Source: Toxorhynchites rutilus septentrionalis (lineage: Eukaryota; Arthropoda; Insecta; Diptera; Culicidae). Taken from it: a stretch of 64,000 nucleotides of DNA. This document shows positions 21,401 through 33,963 of this stretch, piece by piece. Location of the stretch: contig NC_073745.1 of the NCBI RefSeq assembly GCF_029784135.1, forward strand, positions 283,127,803 through 283,191,802, read 5' to 3'. Within the stretch, counting starts at the first letter, position 1; the number at the start of each line of letters is the position of its first letter. Under the pieces are notes generated by a model that did not search any database, had not been told where the DNA came from, and worked only from the letters and a program-made list of their open reading frames with translations. A program made the position numbers and the translations under genes.

Positions 21401-24400
21401 CATACTCCGACTATCAAATCTACGTTTTCTAGTTTTCTTTATCTCTTCACATTTATTTTTTTTTGCATACCAAAATAACGAGAAATACTTATTGTTTGAA
21501 ATATGTGACATTCGGTTAAAAAATTTATACAAAAAAATGGTGCAGCTCAGAAAATACATGATACGAAGAACTCATGTTTTTCATGGGAAAATAATCTTCC
21601 GAAATTTTATGAAATTTGGCAACTTTCAAATCTCACTTCCCTATTATCTAGAACTTGGTCGACGAAATGCAGAAAGAAAAGTAAAAAGCCAGTTGTCACG
21701 TCTTGTCTAAGATCAGAACCGCTTCCAGTGTGACGCTGAGTGGTGCCTCTAAATGTCGAATTAGCTGTAACTTACTGTATAAATGCAAAGAAGTTGTACC
21801 ACGATAAATCTTGTTCATACCTGAGGAAAACTCTTCCACTGCTAAATATGTTTAAAATATTCCAAATATTAAGACTAATTAATTGATTATCTAGCTGTTT
21901 TGAAAACCTTCACCTCTCGATGCTTAGAAACAATAAAATTTTACTGTTACCTGAGATGCAAAGGGCGGTTCATTTTGAATAATACTTATCTCTATTTTTT
22001 TTAAGTTACATACATTTATACCCTTGATTGGTTAGGGTAAAATGCAAACAAAAACCCAAATACTGAACATATCGCTATCATGTTATGAACATTTGAGTCA
22101 ATTTGTCTGTGAGTTGCGAATCTGCTCACCGACACCGCGTTCGATTACGGTTGTTTAAGAAAAAATTAAAGGTGTACCACCAAATCATACAGAGAGATTG
22201 AGAAGAAAACAAAAAAAAAATGATTTCGAAATTTCAGCTATGCTTGCTTATATAAAAAAAGGTTGCGTAAGATTACTTTTTTCGGTTAGGATTAATTCCG
22301 ATTGAGAATTAAACTGAAAATCCCTTTACGGTCGTAAAATATTTTATTATTTTCAGAGTATTTTTTACAAGCATGGCTTCCTTCAAACTTTTTGATGAAC
22401 CATTTTTCGTTTAGATTCTCAACTACACTCCGTTTTGCTAGGAGTTGTTGAATGCAAACAATCGAAAACATCAGAATACATTGCGAATCTGTTGCGGGTT
22501 TGCTGCAACGATTGGGGTATTAAAAACGAAACAATTTCTTGTGTAACGACCGATCTCGGTGCAAACATACTAGGGGCAGTAAGAATGGAGTACGGTGAAC
22601 GACGCCATGTACCGTGCTTCGCCCACACAATCAACTTGATCGCAAGCAAAGCAGTCCCCTTGTACAAAGAAGCATACGCAGCTCGGATGGAGCCGGTCAT
22701 AGAAGAGGATAACGACGATGAGCTGGATGGTGTTGAGGATCATTGTACGATAGAGGTTTCCATTACACCAGAGAAAAATATGATATATATAATCAAGAAG
22801 ATGAAAACAATAATCAAGTTCTTCAAAGCAAGTGAAACAGCCACCAGAGAACTGAGAAAACTGCAGTTGGCCGATAATAAAAAGGAAGGACAATGTCTAG
22901 GACTAGTGTTGGATGTCCGAACACGATGGAATTCGATTATGGCAATGATAGAAAGATTCCTTGTAATGGCACACTATATTTCAAGGGTACTGCTCGTTGT
23001 TCCTAAAACACCAACTATGTTAACAGCAGATGAGTTGTCAATTTTGAAGGAAATCTGCAAAGTTCTCCACCCATTGGAAACAGTAACTACCGAAATGTCA
23101 GCTGAAAAGTACGTGACGATCAGTAAAATTATCCCATTGGTTCGGTTGCTAAAAATCGTAAGTGTTTTTTGTATAATAAGCATCAGAGTATTTAATATGT
23201 TTTGTCGTTTCATAATATCTTTTTTTCGCGTTAGTATTCCATTTTTGTCCCTCTATTACGTTATCCGCGATTTTTGTTATCCGAGGTTACGTTGCCAGAC
23301 TATTCCGCGGACAATCGGGGTTCTACTCTATTATGTTTTTCTATTTAACTTTCAACGGGAATTTAACGAATATATAGTTAGAAACCTATTTAATTCAATT
23401 TATGGTTATTTCTCTGAACTTCAATACACTTGCCCAAACAATCTTCTAGTTTATGGACTCCATGCCTGAAGTGAGATTTGAGAACTGCCAGAAGTCGGAG
23501 GTTTTTAATATAAATTTTACTGATTCTCACGATTTTTGGTGTATTTCTGAACAATCACTCACTTCGTTACTCAAATTTGTTCAAGAAGACGTAGTAACAT
23601 TTTAGAAAACATATCGTTGAACCTAATCTAATCGAACGACATAGCCTATTGAACAACTTTTTAGTTCATCGATAATTTTTCACATTTTTTTTAAAATAAT
23701 AACTCTGCCTGACTGGTTCAACGGTTCCTTTCGAGTAATAACAATATTTTTCATCAATTTCAGAGCTATACAAGTATGCAGCTTGATTCTGCTGAAGCTA
23801 TGTCTGTAAAAAACAGCATTATGCTGCACATCATGAAATATTTCAATGATGTAGGAAAAAGAAAACTTTTCGCGGTCGCAACGCTTCTTGATCCCCGATT
23901 CAAGAAAATACATTTTGAAAGTCCTCTCACGGTGGCCCCCGCTATTTCATGGGTTGGTGAGTTAGTCTTTTCTTGCTTGTCCTATTGAGAAAAAAAACAA
24001 CACGACAGAAACAAAATATTTTATCGGCAATATTTCTGTTGCTTCACAGGGGAACTTGTCAGAACAGCTGCGGAAGAGTCACCTGAATTCGAATACGATC
24101 TTCGGATATCAGGAGAGCCAGAAACAAACACCACTACCGACGACTTGTGGGCGATTCATGATTCCATGGTAGCTGAAAGCAATCGCGTGCATGGAGATGA
24201 CAGCGCCGGAGGAATTCCCATTGAACTGAGGCAGTATTTAAATACTACAGTCGCTCCGAGGACCTGTGACCCACTTATAGTGTGGAATGAAATACGAGCA
24301 CAGTATCCAAACGTGCATAAAATAGCTATGCAATTTTTATGTAATTCAGCGACGTCTGTTCCTTCGGAACGTTTGTTCTCGAAAGCAGGGCAGATAATGA

Positions 24401-24486
24401 CTAAGCAAAGAAACCGCTTGTCCGGTTCTAACTTAGACATGATATTATTCCTACAATCGATCGATGAAAATGTTTGGTTTTCGTAA
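18439..24486 (+). CDS. hAT transposase, five exons, 668 aa
   Basis: Exons 18439-18769, 19293-19595, 22415-23157, 23764-23956 and 24050-24486 are bounded by GT/AG sites. They total 2,007 nt and stay open to the stop. The start MSETPSTK is chosen because a splice acceptor (18390) and the BED finger bracket it; an upstream 5' exon is likely non-coding. A BED zinc finger has C32, C35, H51 and H56. The RNase-H-like hAT core shows LTTDVWTE (Asp about 191), TTDLGANILG (Asp about 258), the CFAH motif and RTRWNS. The C-terminal dimerisation motif SVPSERLFSKAGQIMTKQRN, with RLS...DMILFL, is intact. It would bind the element ends and catalyse cut-and-paste transposition in the nucleus. I see no inactivating change. 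Confidence 0.9.
19781..20013. mobile_element. TA-flanked MITE in hAT intron 2
   Basis: Inverted ends CACTGTTTGGCCGAAGCCAA (left) and CACTGTTTGTCCGGAAGTCA (right, inverted) extend to CAAATATTT. They are flanked by TA (19779-19780, 20014-20015). The element is 233 bp with no ORF, consistent with a Tc1/mariner-type MITE. Confidence 0.75.
20930..21420 (+). repeat. Diverged ~450-bp repeat, second copy at 25470-25960
   Basis: Co-linear but strongly diverged blocks are shared by the two sites: GTGTCGACATTTGG / GTGTTGACATCTGG, GGCCCGAATGCACTTTTAAA / GGCCCGAAGGCAGTTTTAAA, and TTTTTCATTCATAATTT / TTTTTCATTTATAATTT. One copy is in hAT intron 2 and the other just beyond the hAT right end. The family is unknown. 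Confidence 0.5.
23250..23335. repeat. pogo-like repeat end in hAT intron 3
   Basis: TACGTTATCCGCGATTTTTG and CCGCGGACAATCGGGGTTCT match the repeat at 16.56 kb and the two copies at 59.75 and 61.15 kb. It lies just after the splice donor at 23158. Confidence 0.55.
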
Positions 24487-24633
24487 AGGTGCGAGATAGC
24501 TGAAAAATTGCGATATTACGTTGCATCGTTTTAGTGTCTACTGCACAGAGAAAGACACCAAAACGATTCAACGTAAAATCGAAATTTTTCACCGCTTTCG
24601 CAGCTTTTTGCGGAACTGTGCGATAAATGTATA

Positions 24634-24824
24634 CAGGAAATCCTGTTTTTGAGCGATCCTTTTTTGTACGATTTCTCGTTTGTACGACCCTTTTTGCGCG
24701 ATTTTATTATCTGAGCGAATAGATTGTGTGATCTAAGTTCTGATTTGATAATAAAATGGCACAGAAAGGGTCGCACAAACGAGAAATCGAACAAAAAAGT
24801 ACCGCACAAAAACAGGTTTACCTG
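24634..24824. mobile_element. 191-bp palindromic MITE with TA duplication
   Basis: Its two halves are near-complete inverted copies (CAGGAAATCCTGTTTTTG... and inverted CAGGTAAACCTGTTTTTGTG...), flanked by TA at 24632-24633 and 24825-24826. Blocks CGATTTCTCGTTTGT and GACCCTTT are mirrored. Its ends resemble the element at 55017-55553. It lies in the 3' region of the hAT element, about 150 bp after the transposase stop. Confidence 0.8.
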
Positions 24825-24837
24825 TATAGTAAGTATT

Positions 24838-24955
24838 AAGAAATGTATATAATATGTATAAGAAAATGTATATAATATGTATAAGAAAATGTATATAATT
24901 TGTATAAGAAAATGTATATAATTTGTATAAGAAAATGTATATAATTCGTATGTAT
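24838..24955 (+). repeat. Minisatellite, ~23-bp unit, about five copies
   Basis: AAGAAAATGTATATAATTTGTAT and close variants repeat in tandem directly after the MITE. The tract sits between the transposase stop and the hAT right end. Confidence 0.85.
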
Positions 24956-26109
24956 TAAAACATGTTGAATATGTAATAAGAAATTTAGAATTTAGTTAGG
25001 AATGTATATACGAGAATGTAAATAAATGTAAAATTGAATAATTTTTCATCAACTTTAAAAGATCGTGTTATCGTATTATATAAAATGCATTTTTGATGGA
25101 AAGGTAAACTTTAATTCATATGTTTCAATAGGAATTCGGATAAATTTGATTGATGCACAATGCTTAGCTTATATTTCATACGCCCCATTACCACCCTAGC
25201 AGCTTAAACGACAAATACAAGTAATTATAACGGTTCGAAATTACAATTACAAGCATTCAAAACGGCAAACAATTTCTGGCAAATGAAAAATAGAATAATA
25301 ACTAATTATTGCTCTTAGTGTTACGATTAATCGATTAATCGATTATTTGGGGCGATTAATCGTATCGAATAACAAACGGCTGAAAAGTATTCGATTAGTG
25401 GATGAACGATTAATTTCAAAAATCGGGGATCACTAGGTACGACATCGGTTCAATCACCAGTAGCTCGGCTTGGCTACAGTGTTGACATCTGGTGGCGATA
25501 TTCATTTTTGGAGGTAGATTAATCTCTATCAAATTAGAAGGCCCGAAGGCAGTTTTAAACTGTTAAAATTTGAATGAAAATCTTCGCTTCATGTTATTTG
25601 ATTATTCAAAACATATAGTAATAAGCTTTACTCGGCCATTTATATATATATATTGGAATATGATGTTTCTATTAAAATACATGATTATGATATGAAATTT
25701 TCTTCACACGTAATTTTGTAGAAGATTTTCCCCCACTTGCAACCAAATGTGGTTTTCGTGTAAATAAAATACATATTCGATATAAAAAAGTAATTTTTTC
25801 ATTTATAATTTTAATTTTGAAGTGTGTTCATTTCACCTGAAAATCCATCATAGTAATTGTAGCTTCCCAAAATCGTTATACGAAGCTCAATTTCGTAAAC
25901 GTGAATTTACTCTCACGATCCGAAAACAAATTTCTCCGCTCCGTCTGCGCTGCTGGTCCGTACAGAGAAGCTGCTATGCATGATAATATAAATACATCAT
26001 GTATTTGTCTGCCCGTGTCGGTACATTCCGCTTACGCTACGTGCTAAATAATACAAAACGGCCTGAAGCGTCATGTTTTATACCCATCCTCATCTCACAT
26101 CGTCGCATA

Positions 26110-26365
26110 AACTGAATGGATTTCCAGAGTTTATATACGGTTTAAATAACCTGTTTTCTAAGCAACTTTAAAGCTATTGAAACAAGTTTTCGGGTCAACA
26201 ATTAACAATCATATAACTCGTGGACATTTCGTCTTTCGAATGAAATGATTATCATACCACTCTGTTCAGCCGGAAAAAATATATTAACGTTCAAAACCTT
26301 GTCACTCTGTCGTTTTCGAAACTTTGAACTTACACCCCGGTACAGAAATGAAAAGTAGTTACACC
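26110..26365 (-). mobile_element. GACGTAG-ended element, left-part fragment
   Basis: The block CTTTCGAATGAAATGATTAT...CATACCACTCTGTTCAGCCGG, then GAACTTACACCCCGGTACAG, matches the reverse complement of copy 1 at 570-800 and the copy at 46.1-46.26 kb. The terminal core has decayed (AAAAGTAGTTACACC). Confidence 0.55.
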
Positions 26366-26369
26366 ATTA

Positions 26370-29300
26370 ATAGACGTTTTATTGTCTACCCACCGTGAAC
26401 TCAAACCAACGAACTTGGACCGTTATCAGGTCCTCGCGCTAGTATTAGTAAATTGCGTGCAGTTTGGGAGGAATTCTGAACAAAATTTTAGTTCACTTTG
26501 TCTCCGAGTTCAATTTTGTAAAAAAAAACATACAGAAAAACGGGTTGGTGTCATCAAAATTCACGAATTTGTCAGTGTCACTGCACTCTATTTTTCATGT
26601 GTAAGAATTTTCGAGTACGATACAAAAAATCTAGCTCACCTGTAGTATATGTCAAACCACGTTGAACTCAAACATCGATACATGTATACGTGATACATCA
26701 GAGAGAGAGAGAAACGAATTCATTTTGGGGGAAGTCACTTCAATATGCATTGAATTCCATTGGTCGGGGAAGAATGAAATGCGATAGTCGAGTCGTAGAT
26801 GAGATATCATCATCTCGACTAAGCTTTTATGCATCTCTGGAAACTCGAAAAAAATCGAGTGGTTCCAATGTTATGACACGTAGTGTGATTCGTTGCTGAG
26901 AGGAAGTTTCTCTAAGAAAGTTAGTGTCATCTAAGAAGACGAAGATCCTTTATTAAAAATCACAATAATCATTAAGTACAATATCGAATGTCATTCCAAG
27001 AATGCGAAATTTCATATCTTAATCAATACGAAGATTTGTTATTTAAATTACTACCTTGAGGAAAACTATGTAAAACATTTTCAATTTACGAGACGAATTT
27101 GTGAAAAGTTCAACCCGATTCCAACCTAATCCTAATCAAATAAATTTAGTAGTAATCGAAATTTGAACCATAGTTGCGTCTGCTATTCATACCTTATGTT
27201 TCCAAAGCGATAGAGTATGCATCTAAGGCTACATCAACAGTACGTCTGAGATATCGATTTCGATGCATTGCATAAACATTTAAACTTTAAACTGTGTGTT
27301 AACCATCGCTAAACAATGGTATTGTGTACACTGTTCACGCATGTAAGGCTGGAAATTGTAAAATGTTTGAACATCCCACAGCCACTACAACGAACCCTCC
27401 AACAGGAACGAAAGATGGATCCTCTGCATCCTACTACCCCTAGAGTACCTATTAATGGTGTACACTCTCCTTGTTACACATTACATGGATAATGGGGCAA
27501 ACATTTGGTCTGTTAAACATGTTATAATTGAAACTTGACGTTGGATCGTTCCTCCGTACGACGAGAGCCACTCGTACTGCGTGTATTTTTGGTTGGCAAG
27601 AATTGCTGCTTATCGTCCTCTAACCGTTACGTGCCGGCACAGGATATAACCCACTGACCAAATTAGGCAGGAGCGTTCCACGAGGTACCATTGTGTGATG
27701 ATGAGTGGCGATTAAAATTCTGTATCGTGGTGGAAAACGAATTTTAGGGCGGTCTTTCTAAATACCTGCAGTTGGAAGTACGATAGCCCTGCTGGTGTAT
27801 GTTGTTGTTCATTCTGTTGGAGAAATTCAACGCCGCGATATACAGTAAATAATCCTAAATGACCACAATGTCGATTATAATTGGGATAATTAAAAGCAAC
27901 GTATAGAGCAATCCAACGCAGTGGTAAGCTTCAGCGCTTTAGAGGAAATGTCAGCAAATGTCTATCAACTCATGAAAAGCTCCGATAGTCTGGTTCAATT
28001 TTTAAATCCGATCTTCATTCAATTCCGCTCAGTGTCATTAGAGGATAAGAGTGGAAGGCGGTTTGTTCAAAGAAGTCTGTGTGTGTGTCTGTGTTCTTCA
28101 GATTATTTTTTTATATATTCAATTTAGACGAAAATCCTTCCGAGCAATACGTGAACAGAAACATTCATGTTCGCCAAAAAGTTGGAAATGCAAATGAGGC
28201 AGAGCATAATGCCGGTCCCCCCCTCAGACGAGCCGTGCAGCACGTTGTGGTGGTGGGTGTCGTGTATATTGCTCGAATCGCTTAGGCTAAGTATGAAGGG
28301 GTTTGGGAGGACAAAACGTGTACCGCTTCGGTAAATATATAAGTGTGTATATATATTTTCGATTTCAATATTCCACGGCGTCTCGGATCCCGGTCTCTCG
28401 GGAGTGCTTTAATCTGTTGTAACGCTAGCCGAGGGTGGCTTAATGACTCAAGTTGGTCTGGTTGGCATGTGCCGCGGCGGCAGCACGCCGTTAAGAAAAA
28501 GATTGGCCACAGGGTAAGCGTGTGCCTCGGTTCGATTGCTTCAACTCTTTCGCGTCCAATCAGTCGGCAAAGTTAGATACTCTAAATTCAAATTTCACGT
28601 TCCACCAGTTGGTTGCACTTGGCGAAAGTTTGTTTTCTTTGTTGAGAAGTGAAAAAAAAACAATCAGAGGGTTGATATATTACAGATATTATGTTTTCAT
28701 TATAATACAGAATTTTATCAGACATTTAAGTGATGCCACCTGAATTTGGAAGGCACTTTTTACGCAAACGTTCTGAAAATATGCCACGAGCAACAGACGC
28801 TTAGAAAACGAGTTATTGTTTTTGTGAGTGATTTGTTTCGTGATATGACAAATTCGAGTAATTGTCATCGTAATTCATGGCGGAAAATTCTAACGTGACA
28901 TACGCGTTTCGGAAACTTTGCTCGACTGATGCGGCTTCAGTGCTCAAAACAAGACATGTACCGTTGTAGGTAACTTCAATCCACTTCGTCTCCCACTTCG
29001 GTCTGAGTTAAAATCAGTTTATGAGCTTCATCTCGATCACGCCAAATCATCGAGGCCCGGTTTTCAGGGTTTTCGACGGTGATCAGTACGATCGACATTA
29101 GATTGATAAATCAAATCCAATCCATGTTTTGTTTTAAGCTTTTTTATGGACAATTGATTGGTTCATATCTTTCGGGATAGCTCCACAGGGGTAACATTTG
29201 GCTGCCACTCTTTATGTGAAAGGGTGCTATATGTTCTTTCGCCCAGCATAGTAAGAATGAACTTCTATTTTACATGAAGATTACTAAGATCAAGTTACCA

Positions 29301-29411
29301 TTTACTAATCCGTGTTCTATTTACTAATTAATCTCGTTTCCATCACGTTTTTGTGAAATTCGTCGCATAAAAAAATCCGTTCATGCTGCAAAATGGTGAA
29401 CCAACAAATTA
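26370..29411. other. Unassigned region, possibly single-copy
   Basis: About 3 kb without recognisable transposase, reverse transcriptase, terminal repeats or RNA genes. It includes a (GA)n run (26700-26713) and more GC-balanced stretches (27.5-27.8, 28.2-28.6 kb) with ORFs under 80 codons on the plus strand. It may be intronic or intergenic host DNA. Confidence 0.35.
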
Positions 29412-29470
29412 AAAAAAAATTGCGTAGTCCTACGTCCTAAGCGGTCGTGTCTCGGATACAACTCGAAGCG
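29412..29470 (+). mobile_element. GACGTAG-ended element, isolated right end
   Basis: GCGTAGTCCTACGTCCTAAG followed by CGGTCGTGTCTCGGATACAA matches the right ends at 50.31-50.36 kb (almost identical) and 41.18/49.11 kb. No left end lies upstream, so it is a fragment. Confidence 0.6.
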
Positions 29471-30292
29471 ATTTTTCAGCATGTAAAAATCTTATTATCT
29501 GAATAGTTACGTAGCGTTTTTTAGAAATTTTGAAAATTGTCAAATAAATTTAAATAACCAACTTCATTTGAATAAAACAGTTTTCTACAAAAATCGTAAT
29601 TTAAAAAATTATAGAAAAAACTATGAAAATTTATCAAAAACGTATCTATTAAGGATGATTCTCGCGTAACTTTTGAAAGCTATCGTTGATAACTAAGCGG
29701 TGAAAGCATTTCCTGATGTTTTTGAATATCAAAAGTGTAGAAGTGTATCCAACTATGAGGTAAAACCACCAGCTGAAAAAAACGCACTCAAAGATTCGTA
29801 CAGCCATGCTGCTACTCTTGAGATGACCCCATAGTTTTTACTGTAACCCTTCAACGAAATGGAATATCGAAAAATCCTTCCGGCACAACATTGCATAAAA
29901 ACCATTTTTTCGATTTATCAGAGTTTTTATTTAAGTCATTTATTTTTACAGGCTCAGTTACATAGGTTTAAACGAGCCGAACTCTTAGCTATACTTTTAT
30001 TAGTATATATCAACATGTTTCCTTAAATCTAGGGTTAATAAAGTAGGAAACCGATTACTCGCGGTCGACTCGAGATTAGAAGGGTGACATCGTTTCTTTT
30101 GGAAAAGGAGGGGATATAAGGATATTGTACAATGTTCACACTCGCATTCACACTCACGCTCATCATACTCAATTCTTAAATCTATTATATCTATTATGTA
30201 TATACATTTCAGCTTATTTTCTATAGTTAGTCAGAAGGGAAACAGACGCTCGCGAAGGAAAAAAAAAGGAGAGGATAAGGGTGTACGGACAA

Positions 30293-33200
30293 TCACACAT
30301 GAAGATCGATAGTTTTAAGGAAAACATATATTAGGGACATATAATCGAGGTCTAACCGAGCCAACACATCTCTCACCGGTACATTGGGCTGTCTACCTCG
30401 GGTCCGAAGGGAGTTTTCTAAATTCGATCTGGCAACAAGATACACCTCGCACGACCAAACAACGTGCTCGATGTCGTGGTAACCTTGGCCACAAACACAG
30501 AAATTGCTACTGGCAAGATTGAAACGAAAGAGTAGCGCATCTAACGAACAGTGATTGGACATGAGTCGGGAGAAGGTACGAATAAAGTCCCGACTCAAGT
30601 CCAGACTTTTGAACCACGGTTTGAGGCTAACCTTAGGGGAAATTGAGTGAAACCACCGGCCCAATTCATCTTCATTCCATTTGCGTTGCCAAGTAGCGAT
30701 GGTATTTTTACGGACTAAAGAATAAAATTCATTGAAGGCGATTTCACGGTGATAAATGTCGCCCTCAATCGCACCTACCTTTGCTAATGAGTCAGCCCTC
30801 TCATTACCCGGAATTGAGCAATGTGAAGGGACCCAGACAATGGTAATGACATAACAGCGTCTGGATAAAGCACTCAAAATTTCTCGTATTCTCTCAAGGA
30901 AGTACGGCGAGTGCTTTTCCGGCCTCACTGAACGGATAGCTTCGACAGAGCTAAGACTATCCGTTACAATGTAATAGTGTTCAACAGGTCGTGAGGCGAC
31001 GCTGTCCAGCGCCCAATGAATTGCTGCCAATTCAGCAATATACACTGAGCAAGGATTCTGAAGACTGTGGGAGGTGCTAAAAAATTCGTTGAACACTCCA
31101 AATCCTGTGAACTCGTTTATAGTGGACCCATCAGTAAAGTACATATTATCACAATTGATACCCCCATACTTTTCATCGAAGATCGTTGGAGCGATCCTCG
31201 ATCGTTGGTAATCTGAATATCCATGGATATCTTGCTTCATGGACAGATCAAAATGCACAGAGGAATTGATGTAGTCAGGGAAACAAACACGGTTGGGAAT
31301 ATACGAAGAAGGATCAACCTGCATGGAGATGAATTCATGATATGAACTCATGAATCCGGAGTGAAAATTTAGCTCGATCAGCTGCTCAAAATTTCCGATC
31401 ACCAATGGGTTCATGACCTTACACCGGATGAAGAACCGAAGAGATAATAAATTGAAGCGATCTTTTAGTGGGATTAGGCCTGCCAAAACCTCGAGACTCA
31501 TGGTATGCGTTGAGGGCATACATCCCAACGCAATACGGAGACAAAGATACTGAATTCGCTCGAGTTTAATGAGGTGTGTTTTGGCAGCTGATTGAAAACA
31601 GAAACTGCCATACTCCATCACTGAGAGAATAGTTGTTCGATACAACATTATAAGATCTTCGGGATGGGCTCCCCACCAGGTGCCGGTAATTGTACGGAGA
31701 AAGTTTATTCTTTGTTGACATTTTTTACTCAGATACCTAATATGGGCCCCCAAGTACATTTGGAGTCGAACCAAACCCCAAGATACTTGAATGACATAGC
31801 ATGAGTGATCGGTTTACCCAAAAGTTGAAGCTTTGGTTTTGCTGGTCTATGCTTCCTAGAAAAAACCACCATCTCTGTTTTCTCCGTGGAGAATTCGATC
31901 CCTAGCCCAATGGCCCAGGTTGAAAAATTGTTCAAAGTATCTTGTAAGGGTCCTTGCAGGTCGGATTCGTTTGATCCTACGACAGACACCACTCCATCAT
32001 CTGCAAGTTGTCTTAGGCTGCAATTGTGTGTAAGGCAATTGTCGATGTCGCTTACATAGAAGTTGTACAAAAGGGGGCTTAAACATGAGCCCTGGGGGAG
32101 GCCCATGTAAGAGAACCGACTTACTGCCGAATCTCCGTGAGAAAAGTTCAAATGTTTCTCACAAAGCAAATTATATAACATATTATTCAATAGAGGCGGC
32201 AGACCCCGATAGTGTAATTTGTCCGACAAAACCTCTATTGAAACAGAATCGAAAGCTCCCTTTATGTCCAAGAATACTGAAGCTATTTGTTTTTTCCGGC
32301 TTAAGCCATTTGAATTTCTGAAGAAAGCAACGCAAGACAATCATTCGTCCCCTTGCCCCTGCGAAACCCATATTGTGTATCTGAGAGTAGGCCATTCGTT
32401 TCAACCCATCGATCAAGGCGAAACAAGATCATTTTTTCCAACAATTTCCGTATACAAGACAGCATTGCTATTGGGCGGTACGAATTGAAGTCGGACGCGG
32501 GTTTTCCAGGTTTTTGAATAGCTATAACTCGTACTTGTCTCCAATCATCTGGAACAATATTATGCTTCAGGAACCGATTGAATAAATTCAACAAGCGATG
32601 TTTCGCCACATCAGGGAGGTTTTTCAGCAAGTTGAACTTAATTCTATCCGATCCCGGAGCAGAATTGTTACATGAAAGGAGAGCAAGAGAGAATTCTACC
32701 ATCGAAAACTCGGAATCAAGATTGCACCTATCTTGTGAAATATCTCGAACAATTTTTGTACGGGGACGGAATCGGGACAAACCTTCCGTGCAAAATTCAA
32801 AATCCATCGATGTGAATATTCCTCGCTTTCATTCGTTGAAGAGCGATTTCTCATGTTTCGAGCCACTTTCCATAATTTTTTCATTGACGTTTCTCGTGAC
32901 AAACCTCCCACGAAATTTCGCCAATTAGCACGTTTTTTCCCTTTGATCAAATTTTTGAACTGATTCTCAAGGGCTAAATACGTTTGAAAATTTTCAGGGG
33001 TTCCACGTTTTCGAAAAGCTTTAAATGCATTTGATTTATCCTGATAAAGCTTGGAACATTGGCTATCCCACCATGGATTGGGAGGCCTTCGACGAATAGT
33101 GGAACCTGGGATGGGTTTCGTTTGAGCGCGAACCGCGCTGTCATATATCAAACGAGAAAGGAAGTTATACTCCTCCAATGGAGGTAAACCATCTCTGGAA

Positions 33201-33963
33201 TTGATGGCTAGAGTAATCGCGTCCGCATATTTTTTCCAGTCAATGTGTCTTGTGAGGTCATATGCCATGTTTATAGATTCAGAAGAACTCGACCCAGTGG
33301 TGATGGAAATTTTGATTGGCAAATGATCACTACCGTTGGGATCCTGAATTACATTCCACTTGCAATCTAACGATAGTGAATTCGAGCAAAGCGAGAGGTC
33401 AAGAGCACTTGGGTTAGCAGGAGGTTTAGGTACACGTGTTGTTTCCCCAGTGTCATATTGAAGCTGTTACAAAGGTCATATATCAACAATGAACGATTGT
33501 CGTCGTACTGTTCCCCCCAGGCAGTTCCATGAGAGTTGAAGTCTCCCAAGATCAATCGTGGCTCAGGAAGGAGTGAGCACATGTCATCAAGTTGTTTGCG
33601 GCTAACCGCAGCTCTCGGAGGCCAATACAAGCTAACAATACAGAGGTCTTTGCCTTTAATGTTTGCATGACAAGCAACAGCTTCGATCCCTCCAATAGGT
33701 GGAAGGTCAATTCGAAAATATGAGTGGCACTTATTGATCCCCAATAGCACCCCTCCGTATCTGTCATCACGGTCCAAGCGTATAATATTAAAATCATGGA
33801 AAGAGAGGTCATCTCGCGAAGAAAGTCAAGTTTCGGACAGAGCAAAAACAATACAATTGAACTTTTGAATTAAAAATTTGAATGCATCCAATTTAGGAAT
33901 AAGACTACGACAATTCCACTGTAAAACAGTGATATCTTCGACCTCTCTATTCAAATTAGACAT
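30293..33963 (-). pseudogene. LINE ORF2: endonuclease, reverse transcriptase, RNase H
   Basis: ORF2 starts at the ATG at 33963 (MSNLNREVEDITVLQWNCRS). APE-type endonuclease motifs are ALSET, GGVLLG, SLYWPP, LILGDFNSHGTAWG and, in a shifted frame, GSDHLP. The reverse transcriptase has APGSD, YRPIAMLSC, FLDIKGAFDSV, LPQGSCLSPLLYNFYVSDI and the catalytic box LADD in place of the usual YADD/FADD. RNase H has the four acidic sites YFTDGS, YIAELAA, IVTDSLSS and GNERADSLAK. A Cys-rich tail CVCGQGYHDIEHVVWSC precedes the stop at 30293. Damage: an in-frame TGA in place of Trp after ALSET, and frameshifts near 33.42, 32.75, 32.32 and 31.75 kb. It would have copied the element's RNA into genomic DNA. 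Confidence 0.9.

Larger units (their letters stand above)
15853..25435 (+). mobile_element. Complete hAT transposon (9,583 bp)
   Basis: Terminal inverted repeats start TAGTGATCCCCGAT at both ends (15853 rightwards; 25435 leftwards). A perfect 8-bp target duplication GGTACGAC flanks them (15845-15852 and 25436-25443). Both subterminal regions (15868-15985 and 25322-25425) are packed with ATTAATCG repeats, plausible transposase-binding sites. Five exons encode one uninterrupted transposase. Introns contain smaller TEs: a pogo-like repeat (23.25 kb), a TA-flanked MITE (19781-20013) and a diverged repeat (20.9-21.4 kb). A second TA-flanked MITE (24634-24824) lies in the 3' region. Matching ends, perfect duplication and open frame indicate a relatively young, possibly autonomous copy. 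Confidence 0.93.

Noticed and set aside
21372..21710. 112-codon ORF in hAT intron 2
   Set aside because: AT-rich composition, hydrophobic low-complexity start, no motif, and located within an intron between confident exons.
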